Below, one piece after another: positions 46,038-55,651 of a stretch of 64,000 bases of DNA (positions are counted from its first letter, which is position 1; every line of letters starts with the position of its first letter). The stretch is from Ostreococcus lucimarinus CCE9901 (Eukaryota; Chlorophyta; Mamiellophyceae; Mamiellales; Bathycoccaceae), in assembly GCF_000092065.1 (NCBI RefSeq), contig NC_009370.1, positions 186,001 through 250,000 on the forward strand, read 5' to 3'. Below the pieces are notes generated by a model. That model was not told the origin of the DNA. It made no database searches and saw only the letters and a program-made list of their open reading frames with translations. The translations under genes and the position numbers were made by a program.

Positions 46038-48896
46038 CTATCGTTTCCGTTCGAATACACCGTGAGAGGCGATGGTATCGTCATCGCGCTTCGCCTCGTC
46101 GAGCGAGCGCACGTATCCACCGGTAATACCTCTCGATATGCGATAGAGGAGCGAGTTCTCGGGCGCGCCGTCGTCGACGATGACGTCCCGACGCTTCTCC
46201 ATGGCTTCGACGTTTGGCGGGAAAAGCTTCGGTTGATCGAGGCTTTCTCGCGGAATGTGCCTCGCATAGGGCAATCCCGGACGACACCGATCATACGCGT
46301 GTAGAAGCGACTCAAATGTTCGCTTCCACGTCAACCCACTCGTGCTCGCCACCGCTGCGGCAGACATGCGTTTCGCGAGCTCTCTATCCTTCATCAATCG
46401 CCTGATTGCGTTGACGTAGTTGGTAACGTCGCCGGGCAATGGTGCCGTGTTCTTCACAATGATCCCGCTCACCTCATCTTGCACTATAGCTCGATTCACA
46501 CCAACGTCATCCGTGATCACGGGCAACCCTGAAGCCATGGCTTCGATGAGATTGTTTGGAATCACCTCTGTCTTCGACGGGAAGAAGAATATATCTCCCG
46601 CCGCGTACGTTTTCGCGAGATTTGTCCCACCTTTATGACCTAGAATCACCACGTTTTCAAACTGCTTCAAGCTTGATCGCACCCAAGCCAAATCCGGTCC
46701 ATCGCCGGCGACGACGACTCGAAACTTTGGTAAATCCGCCTCGCGCTGCGCGACCTTGTTCAACGACTGGATCGTTTTCACAAAGCTCCCGAGACCTTTC
46801 TCGCGAACGATGCGAGCGACCCATAGAATGACAATATCGTCGCTCGATGCGCCGAAGACATCTCGTCTGTACTCGTCATCGCGCATCGATGGGTTGTACA
46901 ACGTTTGATTGACTCCTCGCGGAAAGAATCCCATCTTTTCTCCGGGAATCCCGATCGAACGGAGATGGTTCGCCGCGGCGTACGTCGGTACGGCGACGAC
47001 ATCGCACATGGAATAAAAATCTTTGAGCAAGTGTTGGATCGGATGGGTCAACAATCTGACGCGATAGTACTGCATGTAAGTGTCAAACGCAGTGTGATAT
47101 GAACACACCGAGCACGCGCCAACTTCTCTGGCCCAACGCACCGCGCTGTGACCGAGCATGTCAGGTGCGGCGACGTGCACGACGTGAGGATTGTACGCCT
47201 CGAGAACAGCGCGTTGCCTGGCTTGCAATGGGGCCGCCATCTTGTATTCTGGCCGTCCAGGAACTTCAACGGCGGGCACCGGCGCCACGAGTTGGTGAAC
47301 GCTGTGGTAATTGTTCGCCTCAACGTAATCTCGCTCGGCTAGATCCGGAGACATGACGAGCACACTCGCATCGTCCCGATCGCGTAAATAGCTGGCAAAG
47401 CGCTTCATCGTTCGACTTACGCCGTCAACGTGCTCCCAAACAGTAGTGACGATGGCGATTCGACGCACATCCAGCGCGACTACGTCGGACGACGCCTCGC
47501 TGCACGCCAACTCCGGACACGTCTTGTCGCTCACGACATTTTTTGCTTCCTTCAGCGTTGTCGCCAAGTCTGACGTCGCTTTACGCGCGTCTTCCAACCC
47601 GCACGCTTCGTACGCCGAAGCGACTTGGTACAACTGTTCCACCGCGCCCTCGTGCCACTGGTAGTGCTGCACGGAAATTGGCACTGGGAAAATGTTGTCC
47701 TGACGAATGTCCAACGCCGTCGCCGGAACAACGTCGTCGTGCGCGAAATCGTGCAGCGCACGCACATCGGCGACGTCAAATTTTAGCTTATGTGCGATCA
47801 CCATGCCTTCGCGCGGAAGTACTTGACCCGCTCCATTTGTATTCGGCGGCGACCTTCGCACGTCGCACGCCGGCCCCACGTGACACTTTCTCGGATAGCT
47901 CTTGTGCAACGACGTCTCCGCCTCGCGCTCGACAAGGGAACCATCGGAAGAGATTCGATCGAACCAAACACCGTTCACGAGCTCGAAACCGAGCGCGTCC
48001 GCGCGCGCCAGAAACGCAGGAATGCTATACTTTTCGCTCCCCAAATCCGCTTGCTCGGGGACGAATAAATGTTCATCAATGTCGGCTAAAATCACCCAAT
48101 CTTCCTCGCACGCCACGCCCGCGAGTTGCCGTTGCCAATATCTCGACAAATCGCTGTGTAAAAGCGTCTCGCCCCAGTATTTAGAGTACGTCACCCCGCG
48201 TTTCTTCATCACCGTTTCAAATTTCCCAAACCGCGATTTCGAAGCCTCTCCGACGTGCACCACCATAAACACATTCTCCGCCGGAATCTTCCCGTAGTCG
48301 ACGTAATGCGTCAAAAATTCCTCTAAAAGTCTCACCCCAAACGTCGCGTGCGCGTGCACGCCCGTCAACAGCACCGTCTTCGCCGCCTTTCCTCGTCCGA
48401 GCGCCTTGTCCAACGCGCTCCTCCGCCGTCCCGCCGAGCTCACTCGCCGCGGTCTGTACCTTCGATTCGGTCCCTCGAACCGTCCTCGATCGCCCGCGTC
48501 CAGGTCCCCACAGCTTAATTTCTTCGCCCGCCGTCCATCGCCTCCCTCGGCGCCGCTCCACGACTCGAGCGCTCTGTCCGCGCGTCTCGCGCTCAGCGCG
48601 TGTCGCCGTCTCGACACCGCCCGTCCGTCGCTCATCCATCGCACCGCCCACACCACCATCGCGCACGCGCACGCGCGCGCCACCATCACCCGCGCGCTCG
48701 CGCGTCGCTTTCGTCCGCTCCGCTGTCCTCGCTCCCGTCGCGCGCCGTCGTTTCGCCACGCCGCGCCGACTCTATCCATCATCTTAATCAACTTTTGTCG
48801 CCACCGCGCGCGGCTGCCGCACAGCGCGCGGTGCTGCGCCCGGTCCCAGGACGTGTGCGGGGAGCTGTCGCCGCTCGCGCTCAGCGCGAGCGGCAT
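46038..48896 (-). CDS. Two-domain glycosyltransferase: DxD GT92-like domain fused to a GT4 domain
   Basis: 952 residues from the first ATG; the Met pair at 48785/48782 would place the single membrane helix (VMVARACACAMVVWAVRW) near the N-terminus, as in type II Golgi proteins. Domain A (about 170-470) begins TVLLTGVHAHATFGVRL and contains WVILADIDEHLFVP with the DxD pair Asp272/Asp274, and QHYQWHEG near its end, a layout resembling GT92/DUF23. Domain B (about 477-880) is a GT4 transferase: IAIVTTVWEHVDGVSRTM, VSYHT-like CSYHTAFDTY, WVARIVREKGL, VVAGDGPDL and the E-x7-E motif EVIPNNLIEAMASG. It is probably a bifunctional Golgi enzyme adding two successive sugars. Sugar and acceptor are unknown. 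Confidence 0.8.
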   Translation of the reverse strand: MPLALSASGDSSPHTSWDRAQHRALCGSRARWRQKLIKMMDRVGAAWRNDGARRERGQRSGRKRRASARVMVARACACAMVVWAVRWMSDGRAVSRRRHALSARRADRALESWSGAEGGDGRRAKKLSCGDLDAGDRGRFEGPNRRYRPRRVSSAGRRRSALDKALGRGKAAKTVLLTGVHAHATFGVRLLEEFLTHYVDYGKIPAENVFMVVHVGEASKSRFGKFETVMKKRGVTYSKYWGETLLHSDLSRYWQRQLAGVACEEDWVILADIDEHLFVPEQADLGSEKYSIPAFLARADALGFELVNGVWFDRISSDGSLVEREAETSLHKSYPRKCHVGPACDVRRSPPNTNGAGQVLPREGMVIAHKLKFDVADVRALHDFAHDDVVPATALDIRQDNIFPVPISVQHYQWHEGAVEQLYQVASAYEACGLEDARKATSDLATTLKEAKNVVSDKTCPELACSEASSDVVALDVRRIAIVTTVWEHVDGVSRTMKRFASYLRDRDDASVLVMSPDLAERDYVEANNYHSVHQLVAPVPAVEVPGRPEYKMAAPLQARQRAVLEAYNPHVVHVAAPDMLGHSAVRWAREVGACSVCSYHTAFDTYMQYYRVRLLTHPIQHLLKDFYSMCDVVAVPTYAAANHLRSIGIPGEKMGFFPRGVNQTLYNPSMRDDEYRRDVFGASSDDIVILWVARIVREKGLGSFVKTIQSLNKVAQREADLPKFRVVVAGDGPDLAWVRSSLKQFENVVILGHKGGTNLAKTYAAGDIFFFPSKTEVIPNNLIEAMASGLPVITDDVGVNRAIVQDEVSGIIVKNTAPLPGDVTNYVNAIRRLMKDRELAKRMSAAAVASTSGLTWKRTFESLLHAYDRCRPGLPYARHIPRESLDQPKLFPPNVEAMEKRRDVIVDDGAPENSLLYRISRGITGGYVRSLDEAKRDDDTIASHGVFERKR

Positions 48897-49182
48897 CGCG
48901 GCGCCGCGCGCGCGCCGCGCGTCGAGGTGTGTCGCGTCGTATGGGCAAACAGTGACGCGCCGCGATCACAAACGTCTCGAACGTTGAGACCGACGCCGCA
49001 GACGACGACGCGCGAGCGCGCGCGCGCGGCGACGCGCGCGCGCGCGCGAGGCGACGACGGCGAAGGCGACGGACGGCGCGACGCGGCGAGGCGCGGGCAC
49101 GGCGGCGCGCGCGCGCGACGCGACGCGAATCGTCGCGAATCGAATCGAATCGATTCATCGCACTTTTTAATCGCGTCGAGCG

Positions 49183-51474
49183 ATGGTCTGGCGCGCGCTG
49201 GGACGCGCGTTCCGCGCGATCCGAGGACCGTTTCATCGACCGCTGGAACCGCTGCTGTGGCTGGCGAGCGTGGTGAGCGCGCGGCGAGTGTGGGCGGGGA
49301 AGGATGCGAAACACGCGGCGGCGCGGGCGGCGATGGACGCGCGATTGGCGGCGATGCATCCGGCGAGACGGGCGCTGCCGCTGCTGGCGGTGATCGCGCA
49401 GTGGAGGGTGGACGGCGCGCGGTGGCAGGTGGTGCCGGCGTACATCGGGACGGGGGTGTGCATGAGCGTGGGGGCGGCGGGGAGTAAATTGCCGCTGTGG
49501 GCGCGGCGCGCGGCGGCGCTGAGCGGAGGCGCGACGACGTTCGCGAGCGTGCTGAGTGGATTGTTGATACCGGTGTTTCGAATGCCCAAACCCACGGGAC
49601 CGCATAAGGTTGGAAAGAGGACGCTGATGTGGACGGATCGATCGAGGAAGAGTTGGTTGTTGAACACGAAGGGACGCGGGGCGTTTCCCGAGCACAGAAA
49701 ATTGATGGCGAACATTTGGTATCCGGCGTGCGAGCGCGGGCTCAAGGAGGTGAAGAAGCCGCGCAAGGCGAACTGGCTCGAGCCCTTGCTCGCGAAGTCT
49801 TTAGCGGTGAGCTTTTGGGCGCCAGAGTGGTGCGTGAATTACTTTCGATTGGTTCGCATGGAGGCGCTGGAGGACGTCCCCGTCGCGGGTGGACGAGGAG
49901 AGCAATTCCCGGTGGTCGTGTTTTCGCACTCATTCACGGGGATGAAGGAGCAAAACAGCGCGCTGTTGCAAGAGCTCGCGAGTTGGGGGTACATCATCGT
50001 CACCGTCGATCATCCGCACGACGCGGCGCTGGTGTTGTATCCGGACGGGTCGACGGCGGATTTCAGAGGATACGACATGCCGAACGACACCGTGCCGTTC
50101 AACTGGTGGAAATTTAGAAATCAGCACTTGCGTTGGCGCGCGCTGGATGTGGCTTTCGCCCTGGATCAGGTGGTGGCGATGAATGCCGATCCTGAAAGCG
50201 ACTTTTACGAGCGATTGGATTTGACGCGCGTCGCCGCCATGGGACACTCGTTCGGCGGCGCCGCGGTGGGGATGCTCGCGCAAATGGATTCTCGAATCCA
50301 GTGCTGCATCATGCTTGATCCTTGGATGTGGCCTTTCGGGTACGAGCGCATGAAACAAGGCATCCCATGCCCAGTGTTGGTCTTCGAAGCACCGCGATTT
50401 CTGGGTAATCGGGACATCTTTTGCATTTCCAACGCCGAGATGACGTCGGACTTGTGCGCCAACACGGCGCCGGCGGCGTGCTCGAAAGAGGTCGAGCCCC
50501 GACGTTTGTCCGAAGTTCTCGAAGCCCCCGACGCGAGTGCGACAATAGATGTCGCCGGCGAGCAATCGCCGAGCGATGAGATCGATTACAGAGAAGATGA
50601 TGCGTCGAACGAAGAATCGGCTCGCGCCGCTTCGCCGGGACGTCCGCCGCGTCCGCCGCGTCGCTCGAGTGGTGCTGATTCGACAGATAGGCGTGCGACA
50701 GACGCCCGCGCGTTATCACAAAGTAGAAACAGTAGCTGGGGATCTTTCATGTCGGTGGATGAGCAACGCGAGCCGAGCGGTGTGGCGTTCAAGGCGGTGA
50801 TCGAAGAGACGATGCACTTTGATTTCACCGATCTCGCCATGGTCGCCCCGTTGACGACGCGCTTACTAGGCGTCGTCGCGGTCGGAGGATACGAAGTTCA
50901 TCACATCACTTCGGCCGCGATTTTGCGTTTCTTGCACGGGTATAATCATCCGCACAAGTTTGAATCGATCTTCAGCGCGGAGGAACTCGACGAGCAAGCG
51001 AGAGCGTTGTACCCGGGGCCTTGGTTGGGTTGCCCGTTTGACGAAAAGGCGAAGCGTGTCGCTGAAAAAGAGTCTTTGGACGCCCTCGATGGGCGTGCGA
51101 CACCACTCAAGACGCTTCGCGAGGAATTGTCGAAACCGCGATCGAGCGGCTGGAAGGAGAAGGGCGGTATTTGCCGATGGATCCCCACCGAAGAGTTTAC
51201 TCTCGACAAGAGACGACCGTGGATCGACGAACAAAATCGCGAGATCCGATGGTTGTGCGCCGAGACGGAGGACAAAGGTGTGCCACTAACGGACCGCGAT
51301 TTGCACTGCATGTTCCCCACGCGTTCGTTGAAGAGTACGCGAGACGCCATCCGGGCGTACCGAGACAGCGATGAAGTGTTTCCCGAGCCGACCAAGTTAG
51401 CGTGGTTGTCGCAGGCGCTTCTCGACGGCGATGCCGCGGATTCAGGTCCAGACTACGCATCACTACGACCGTGA
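49183..51474 (+). CDS. Platelet-activating-factor acetylhydrolase-like lipase (PLA2 group VII type)
   Basis: 763 residues. Two hydrophobic N-terminal segments precede the hydrolase domain. The oxyanion region is VVVFSHSFTGMKEQNS. The nucleophile elbow GHSFGG gives Ser356, CIMLDPWMWP gives Asp379 and EETMHFDFTDLA gives His545. These match the plasma/type II PAF-AH family, which hydrolyses short or oxidised sn-2 acyl groups of phospholipids. Between Asp and His lies a Ser/Pro/Glu-rich insert of about 150 residues (RPPRPPRRSS), absent in animals. The C-terminal 150 residues, after the hydrolase (from about 600), form a separate unrecognised domain with several Trp and Arg. Confidence 0.85.
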   Translation: MVWRALGRAFRAIRGPFHRPLEPLLWLASVVSARRVWAGKDAKHAAARAAMDARLAAMHPARRALPLLAVIAQWRVDGARWQVVPAYIGTGVCMSVGAAGSKLPLWARRAAALSGGATTFASVLSGLLIPVFRMPKPTGPHKVGKRTLMWTDRSRKSWLLNTKGRGAFPEHRKLMANIWYPACERGLKEVKKPRKANWLEPLLAKSLAVSFWAPEWCVNYFRLVRMEALEDVPVAGGRGEQFPVVVFSHSFTGMKEQNSALLQELASWGYIIVTVDHPHDAALVLYPDGSTADFRGYDMPNDTVPFNWWKFRNQHLRWRALDVAFALDQVVAMNADPESDFYERLDLTRVAAMGHSFGGAAVGMLAQMDSRIQCCIMLDPWMWPFGYERMKQGIPCPVLVFEAPRFLGNRDIFCISNAEMTSDLCANTAPAACSKEVEPRRLSEVLEAPDASATIDVAGEQSPSDEIDYREDDASNEESARAASPGRPPRPPRRSSGADSTDRRATDARALSQSRNSSWGSFMSVDEQREPSGVAFKAVIEETMHFDFTDLAMVAPLTTRLLGVVAVGGYEVHHITSAAILRFLHGYNHPHKFESIFSAEELDEQARALYPGPWLGCPFDEKAKRVAEKESLDALDGRATPLKTLREELSKPRSSGWKEKGGICRWIPTEEFTLDKRRPWIDEQNREIRWLCAETEDKGVPLTDRDLHCMFPTRSLKSTRDAIRAYRDSDEVFPEPTKLAWLSQALLDGDAADSGPDYASLRP

Positions 51475-51586
51475 TGAATGTAAAATATAGCTCAAGCACG
51501 CGTTACGTTGCCATATATTATTGATATTAAAAACCGCCGCTAAGCGCGCGACGAGCGAGCAAAACGCAAATTTTACGGGACGCGCA

Positions 51587-52381
51587 TCAATTCCGTTTGC
51601 CCACGTCCAACTGGAACCACTGGTCGGCCAAAGGTTCCACACCGCTTTGCGCGTAGTAGTACGCCGCTATAGTACTCGCGAGGCGCTTCTTCTTCACCAA
51701 CGGTCGTTCGTTCGCGTCGTTCCCGCCTCCGTCCACGATGAAATCCGCCGCTTTCTTATACCACGGCAAACGTCGCTCCATAATCTCCCGAAAACTCTTC
51801 GACGCGTTCAAATCTGGCCTGTTCGAATCACCCGCGATCCTCTCGATCAAATAATCCACGTCTCGATCGAGAAACACGATCACTCCCCCCTTCGCCTTCA
51901 GCGCGTCCACCTTGCGTTGCGAAAACACCTCCTCTCCGTTTTCGTCCAAATCCGTCACGACCCCGCCCCCGGCGTCGATCAGCGCGAACCCATCGAACGC
52001 GCGTCCCGCTTTCACGCACACCTCAAACTCTAGCTCACGAAATCCACGCCATCCGCGCTCGTCCACGATCGCCGGTATCGACGCGCCGCCGGCTTCGTAC
52101 ACTATGAGGTCGTCCAGCGACATGTGTTTAAATCTTTTGTCGGCCGCCGCCAACCGTCGGCACACGCTCGACTTCCCGCACCCGCGCCCGCCGATGACGA
52201 TCAAGTTCAACCCCGCGCCGGCCGATCCCGCGTCGGTCGATCCCGCGTCGGTCGACGCCGCGCGCGCGCGCGCGCGCGCGCTCGCGGCGTCGACCGATGC
52301 GGCGCTCCGTCGACGCCCCGCGACGCGCGCGATCGACGCGCGCGCGTCGCGGCGCGTCCAACACGCGCGCGCGGTCGTCAT
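51587..52381 (-). CDS. Shikimate-kinase family protein, plastid-targeted
   Basis: 264 residues from the ATG at 52381, with an Arg/Ala-rich leader of about 55 residues as transit peptide. The P-loop is GGRGCGKSS. The shikimate-binding region appears as LDDLIVYEAG (the D of the DxD motif region), RGWRGFRELEFEVC (the FRxxE motif) and DAGGGVV (GGG). The lid and adenine-site region are divergent (DSNRPDLN). It may be a bona fide shikimate kinase, step five of the aromatic amino acid route, or a shikimate-kinase-like (SKL) paralogue with another role. The altered lid leaves the choice open. It starts 84 bp from the divergent SAP-Fcf2 gene. Confidence 0.8.
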   Translation of the reverse strand: MTTARACWTRRDARASIARVAGRRRSAASVDAASARARARAASTDAGSTDAGSAGAGLNLIVIGGRGCGKSSVCRRLAAADKRFKHMSLDDLIVYEAGGASIPAIVDERGWRGFRELEFEVCVKAGRAFDGFALIDAGGGVVTDLDENGEEVFSQRKVDALKAKGGVIVFLDRDVDYLIERIAGDSNRPDLNASKSFREIMERRLPWYKKAADFIVDGGGNDANERPLVKKKRLASTIAAYYYAQSGVEPLADQWFQLDVGKRN

Positions 52382-52465
52382 CTCGCGTCCCGCGCGCGCG
52401 CGCGCGACGTCGAGCGCGTCGACGCGCGTCGAGCTCTGCGACGCGCGGCATTGCGCGACGCCGTC

Positions 52466-53779
52466 ATGACGCCCGCGGCCGCGTCGACGACGCCGCTCAC
52501 GCTCGAGCGATGCGCGACGATGAAAGTCAAGGAACTTCGCGACGCGCTCGACGCGCGCGAGCTCCCGAGCGACGGCCTGAAGGCGACGCTGCGGGCGCGT
52601 TTGGAAGAATTCGTGCGGCGGGGCGATGGCGGCGGCGACGACGACGACGACGCGGAGCGCGCGTCGGACGCCGAGGCGAGCGCGACGGCGAGCGAGGGGT
52701 CGACGTCGGAATCGGCGTCGGTGGAGGACGCGCTGGCGAGGCGAATACGGGCGTCGGCGCAAAAGGCGGCGAGCGCGGCGAACGACGACGGCGACGGCGG
52801 CTCGAGCGACGAAGGCGACGACGAGAGCGAGGACGAGGCGTCGAGCGACGAGGAAGAGAAGAGGGAAGAATCGGAGTCAGAAGAGTCGGATTCGAACGGT
52901 GTGGAGGAGGATAAGTGGCGGCGGAAGGATGATCCGGTGCTGCATGAATTGCTTTCGTATTACGTCGCGCGCGGCGTGGAGACGGCGTGCAAGCTCGAGG
53001 CGTTTCGGAGACGCGTGGAGGATCCCGCGTTTGAACCCACGGCGGAGGAGGCGGCGTTCGTGGATGAATTGCAGACGAAGCTGATCGAGGAGTTCACGCA
53101 GCCGTTGCCGACGCTCGAGAGCGAGGCGAAGGCGCAGAGGGAGAGGAGATTAAAGGAGGAGGGCGGCATCGACGGGAGCGCGCCGAAGGCGCGAGGGGAC
53201 GAAAAGCGGAGCGCGATGCCCACGGATGGTTGGAATCGCACGCGGAAGAAGGAACGCGTGAAACTAAAAAAGAACGACCCATCCGCGCAAGGGACGTACG
53301 AGACGCGTAAGCTCATCGAGGAAGGCGCCGGATTGTTCGTCGCCCCGAACGACAAAACCAAGGTTCGTCGAGAGTTGCGAAAGATGGAACGCAAGACCGC
53401 GGGCAAGGGATGGTTCGACATGAAAGCCGTGGAGTATACTCCAGAGTTACGCAGAGAGATGCGCATGCTCAAGCTTCGCGGGGCGTACGACCCGAAGCGT
53501 TTCTACAAGAACGCCGATACCTCCAGGCTGCCGACGCACTTTCAAGTCGGCACCGTCGTCGGCGGCGCCGCGGACTTTTACTCCGCCAGGCTCGCCAAGA
53601 AGGATCAAAAGCGCACGCTCGCGGAAGAAATCATGCACGACAAAGACATCGAGCACGTCAGACGCCATCGTTTCGCGAAGATTCAAGAAAAGAACGCCGG
53701 AAACATGGGCCGAAAAGCCAAGCGTAAGCTCGGCGGCCGCGAGCGCGGCAACGCGCACCACAAAAAGAAGAAAATCTAA
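52466..53779 (+). CDS. Fcf2-family rRNA-processing protein with an N-terminal SAP domain
   Basis: 437 residues from the ATG at 52466. Residues of about 10-50 form a SAP domain (MKVKELRDALDARELPSDG, then LKATLRARLEEFV), which usually binds DNA or RNA. A long acidic Ser/Glu/Asp region follows. The C-terminal 110 residues are an Fcf2 domain: GKGWFDMKAVEYTPELRREM, LKLRGAYDPKRFYK, PTHFQVGTVVGGAADFYS and a lysine-rich tail. Fcf2 and its human relative TDIF2/DNTTIP2 act in the SSU processome at early pre-rRNA cleavages (A0-A2). Yeast Fcf2 is only about 217 residues and lacks the SAP domain. The Lys/Arg tail is a nucleolar-type signal. Confidence 0.85.
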   Translation: MTPAAASTTPLTLERCATMKVKELRDALDARELPSDGLKATLRARLEEFVRRGDGGGDDDDDAERASDAEASATASEGSTSESASVEDALARRIRASAQKAASAANDDGDGGSSDEGDDESEDEASSDEEEKREESESEESDSNGVEEDKWRRKDDPVLHELLSYYVARGVETACKLEAFRRRVEDPAFEPTAEEAAFVDELQTKLIEEFTQPLPTLESEAKAQRERRLKEEGGIDGSAPKARGDEKRSAMPTDGWNRTRKKERVKLKKNDPSAQGTYETRKLIEEGAGLFVAPNDKTKVRRELRKMERKTAGKGWFDMKAVEYTPELRREMRMLKLRGAYDPKRFYKNADTSRLPTHFQVGTVVGGAADFYSARLAKKDQKRTLAEEIMHDKDIEHVRRHRFAKIQEKNAGNMGRKAKRKLGGRERGNAHHKKKKI

Positions 53780-53926
53780 GCCTCACCGCGACCTCGCGCT
53801 CGAGCGCGTCATTCGCAGCACCCACATCACCGTCGTACATCCCAAATCGTCGGAGATTGTAATAGAAATCATCCGCGTTGTATCGCCTCGTCCCGCGCCG
53901 CAGCCGTCGCCACTCGTCGCCTCGCC

Positions 53927-54820
53927 ATGGGCGCCAAAGTCTCCACGTCCGCCACCGCGGACGACCCTCGGGCGCCGCCGTGCGAGGGCGGCCGCGCCAT
54001 GTACGATCGCGCGCGCGAATCTAGCTCTGCCGCCGCCGACAGCGCGTGTCCCGTGCCGGAAGAGTACCGAGGAAACCTGGGGGTGTACAACGTGTACAAC
54101 ACGAAAATCGACGCCGCGCAGCCGTCGACGTCGAGCGATGGCGACCGGAAGAACGAGCGCAGAGGCATCGCTTCGTGGTTCGGATTCGGGGCGAGCGCGC
54201 TGGACCCGCGAAATAACATGCCGAGCGAGCCGGCGCAAGGGCGGGCGCCGGGACAACGGGACGCGCTGAGCGTCGCTCGCGAACGCTCGACGATTCCCAA
54301 GAGCGGCAGCGATGGTGGTACGTGGACGTACCCGTCGCCGCAGATGTTTTATAACGCATTGGTACGTAAAAATAAAGCCGAGGACGTGGAGGAGAGCGAT
54401 ATGGACAGCGTGGTGATGGTGCACAACGCGATGAACGAGGACACGTGGCGACGCGTGGCGCAGTGGGAAAAGTTGCACGCGTACGCTCGCGGGCAGCCGA
54501 TGCTGCTGCGATTTCGCGGACGACCGGACGAGTTGAGCCCGCTCGCGATGGCGCGATTGATGACCGGGGGCGCGCGACCGTTCGATAGACACGATTGGTA
54601 CGTCGATCGCGAAGGGCGCGAGGTGCGATACGTCATCGATTACTACTTCAACGAGGACAAGGCGGGGACGAGCGAACAATTCGACGTCGTCGTCCGTCCC
54701 GCCCTCGACAGCGTCGACGCGGTTTTGGACCGAATCAAAATGAACATTTACATCACGTGCGCGCGATTCGGGATTCCGTGTCCCGTGAGCGGCCACGGCG
54801 GCGAAATCGAAATCGACTAG
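53927..54820 (+). CDS. HCCS: Cytochrome c haem lyase (holocytochrome c synthase)
   Basis: 297 residues. Family motifs appear in order: SACPVPEEY (the CP haem-regulatory-like motif), DPRNNMP, LSVARERSTIPK, TWTYPSPQMFYNALVRK, MVHNAMNEDTWRRVAQWE, LLRFRGRPDELSP and FDRHDWYVDR followed by VRYVIDYYF. The enzyme sits in the mitochondrial intermembrane space and links haem covalently to apocytochrome c (system III). Several green algae and animals use this system, while land plants use the Ccm system, so its presence here is informative about the lineage. The haem-ligand His of VMVHNAMNEDTW is present. It is single-exon, 147 bp downstream of the Fcf2 gene. Confidence 0.95.
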   Translation: MGAKVSTSATADDPRAPPCEGGRAMYDRARESSSAAADSACPVPEEYRGNLGVYNVYNTKIDAAQPSTSSDGDRKNERRGIASWFGFGASALDPRNNMPSEPAQGRAPGQRDALSVARERSTIPKSGSDGGTWTYPSPQMFYNALVRKNKAEDVEESDMDSVVMVHNAMNEDTWRRVAQWEKLHAYARGQPMLLRFRGRPDELSPLAMARLMTGGARPFDRHDWYVDREGREVRYVIDYYFNEDKAGTSEQFDVVVRPALDSVDAVLDRIKMNIYITCARFGIPCPVSGHGGEIEID

Positions 54821-54897
54821 CGCGCGTCGCGCGACGAAACAAACGTCTCTCAACATTCTTTACGCGTCGTCATTAAATCAAATCATCGACGATTCCC

Positions 54898-55299
54898 TCA
54901 CCACAACCCGAACGGTCCCTTCTTGTTCGCCCGCGCTTCCTTCATCTTGCGCTGCGCCTCCGCCTTTTTCGCCGCGATCTCCGCCTGAAACTTTCGATAA
55001 TCTTCCGCCGTCACCTCCTTGGAGCCCTCCTTGATGAACGACCCGAGCAAGCCTTTCTTGATCGCCAGCTCCCCGTCGCGCAGTTCCCGCGCCGACTCGC
55101 CCGGCGTCTTCGCGACCGGCGTCTCGTTCGCCTTCGTCTCGCCCGACTTCCACGCGTCGATCCACCGCTGCGCCTCCGTCGCGCGCGCCTCGGGCGTCCG
55201 CGTCGCCGACGCGATCGTCGTTATCCGTTTTCGCGATCGACGCGGCGTCGTCGCGCGACGGTTCGCGACGGCGCGCGGCGCGGCGTTTGCAGCGAACAT
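54898..55299 (-). CDS. Small plastid-targeted protein, unknown function
   Basis: 133 residues from the ATG at 55299; the longer upstream frame is low-complexity. The first 45 residues look like a transit peptide (Ala/Arg/Thr-rich). The mature part is a charged helix: EAQRWIDAWKSGE, GLLGSFIKEGSKEVTAEDYRKF and EIAAKKAEAQRKMKEARANK, ending GPFGLW. I do not recognise a family. It converges on the haem lyase gene at 77 bp. Its compact size and Lys/Glu helix suggest a structural or RNA-associated stromal protein, but that is a guess. Confidence 0.6.
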   Translation of the reverse strand: MFAANAAPRAVANRRATTPRRSRKRITTIASATRTPEARATEAQRWIDAWKSGETKANETPVAKTPGESARELRDGELAIKKGLLGSFIKEGSKEVTAEDYRKFQAEIAAKKAEAQRKMKEARANKKGPFGLW

Positions 55300-55651
55300 G
55301 CGGCGAGTGAGGTTTTCGCGCTTTTGACGACGCGTTCGGGGCGGTCGCGAGGCGCGCGCGCGCGTGTCGACGTCGCGCGGATCGGCGGATGAATGAAGAT
55401 ACGCGCGCGACTGGAACCGACGTTCGCGATGCGATCCGACGACGCATCCATCGATCCGTCGTCGTCGCGTCGTCGTCGCGCGCGAAAAAGATCGCGCGCG
55501 CTCGCGCGTCGACGCGCGCGCGCGATGGTGAAACGCGCCCGCGCGTCGGCGCGCGCGGCGCGGCGTCTTCGTCGCGGGCGCGCGCGCGGCGAGACGATTC
55601 GCGCGTTCGCCGCGCGTCGACGCGTCACACCGCGCCGCGTCGACGCCGTCG
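55300..55651. promoter_or_regulatory. Divergent promoter region
   Basis: 352 bp between the small plastid protein gene and the UBTD-like gene. It is dominated by CGCG and CGTCG words; every frame yields Arg/Ala/Ser low complexity. Nothing else is seen. Confidence 0.35.
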
